From Bacteroidota bacterium (GTDB lineage Bacteria; Bacteroidota; Rhodothermia; Rhodothermales; Rubricoccaceae): 6,815 nucleotides of DNA. Made by a program: the position numbers and the translations under genes. Positions 6,598 through 6,815 of this stretch are shown here, piece after piece; the stretch's first letter is position 1; the number at the start of each line of letters is the position of its first letter. The notes beneath the pieces were generated by a model. The model was given only the letters and a program-made list of their open reading frames with translations. It did not search any database and was not told the DNA's origin. Location: the NCBI GenBank assembly GCA_022564455.1, contig JADFLK010000120.1, positions 1 through 6,815 on the forward strand, read 5' to 3'.

Positions 6598-6815
6598 TCA
6601 GGATTTGGAGAGAAAGGTTTTCAGCGACGCCAACGTTCGCTCCCAACCAACCTCGCAACCCTTATAGTGCTCATCGGCAATAGGATCGTCGGGGAAGCCC
6701 GTTTGATGAACGTGGAGGGTGCAGCCGGAATCCGTCGGTTCGATAGTGAACTCCGTCGGCAGGTCGGCTTCAAAAGGGAGACGGCCTGTGTGCGCGACGT
6801 ACTTCATGTTGCTCA
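6598..6815 (-). CDS. SRPBCC/AHSA1-like domain protein, C-terminal part
   Basis: This is the C-terminal part of a START/SRPBCC-fold protein resembling the AHSA1 (Hsp90-ATPase-activator homologue) group, which are small hydrophobic-ligand-binding helix-grip proteins. The visible part has the beta strands of the group (PTEFTIEPTDSGCTLHVHQTGFPD) and then the closing helix, in which GWERTLASLKTFL is characteristic. The frame is open to the right window edge. The ATG at 6807-6805 falls in the middle of the fold, so it is not the true start, and the N-terminal half lies outside. It ends in TGA at 6600-6598, 6 bases before yhbY and in the same reading frame. The specific ligand or function is unknown. 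No link to the polysaccharide genes is evident. Confidence 0.8.
   Translation of the reverse strand, partial: SNMKYVAHTGRLPFEADLPTEFTIEPTDSGCTLHVHQTGFPDDPIADEHYKGCEVGWERTLASLKTFLSKS

Noticed and set aside
6589..6815. SRPBCC-YhbY fusion by read-through of the in-frame TGA at 6600-6598
   Set aside because: Both domains end and begin at normal family positions and nothing suggests recoding. Adjacent genes sharing a frame is a one-in-three coincidence.

Overview
This is a GC-rich bacterial window. It holds the distal end of a surface-polysaccharide (exopolysaccharide, capsule or O-antigen type) gene cluster on the + strand. A pair of unrelated genes on the - strand converges on it. The lipoprotein signal peptide and the WbaP-type initiating transferase point to a Gram-negative. 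Most starts lack a Shine-Dalgarno sequence. The aminotransferase and YhbY sequences resemble, from memory, those of Rhodothermota/Bacteroidota-type marine or halophilic bacteria. That taxonomic reading is an inference and is tentative.

Layout. At 1-1227 is the 3' part of a glutamate-1-semialdehyde aminomutase-like PLP enzyme, cut by the left window edge. At 1307-2140 is an RfbF-type glucose-1-phosphate cytidylyltransferase homologue. At 2140-2799 is a PIG-L/LmbE-type deacetylase whose ATG overlaps the preceding TAA by one base. At 2778-4658 is a predicted lipoprotein with a right-handed parallel beta-helix, starting inside the deacetylase gene. A 130-base gap with a hairpin follows. At 4789-6261 is a WbaP-like polyprenyl-phosphate sugar-1-phosphate transferase, ending 25 bases before the inferred ancestral end of the convergent yhbY. 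On the - strand are a CRM-domain RNA-binding protein (YhbY) and, upstream of it, the C-terminal part of an SRPBCC/AHSA1-like protein cut by the right edge.

How the genes fit together (inference). The first three genes look like a sugar-building cassette: an aminotransferase-like enzyme, a nucleotidyltransferase that would make a CDP-activated sugar, and an N-deacetylase. The beta-helix lipoprotein would bind or modify the exported glycan. The WbaP-like enzyme would start repeat-unit assembly on undecaprenyl phosphate. No glycosyltransferase, flippase, polymerase or export gene is visible, so most of the cluster must lie to the left.

The clearest anomaly is in yhbY. The open frame loses the family's normal C-terminus, and that C-terminus is present intact in the -1 frame, so one base appears to be missing near 6331. 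No RNA gene, CRISPR array, insertion sequence or phage gene was found.
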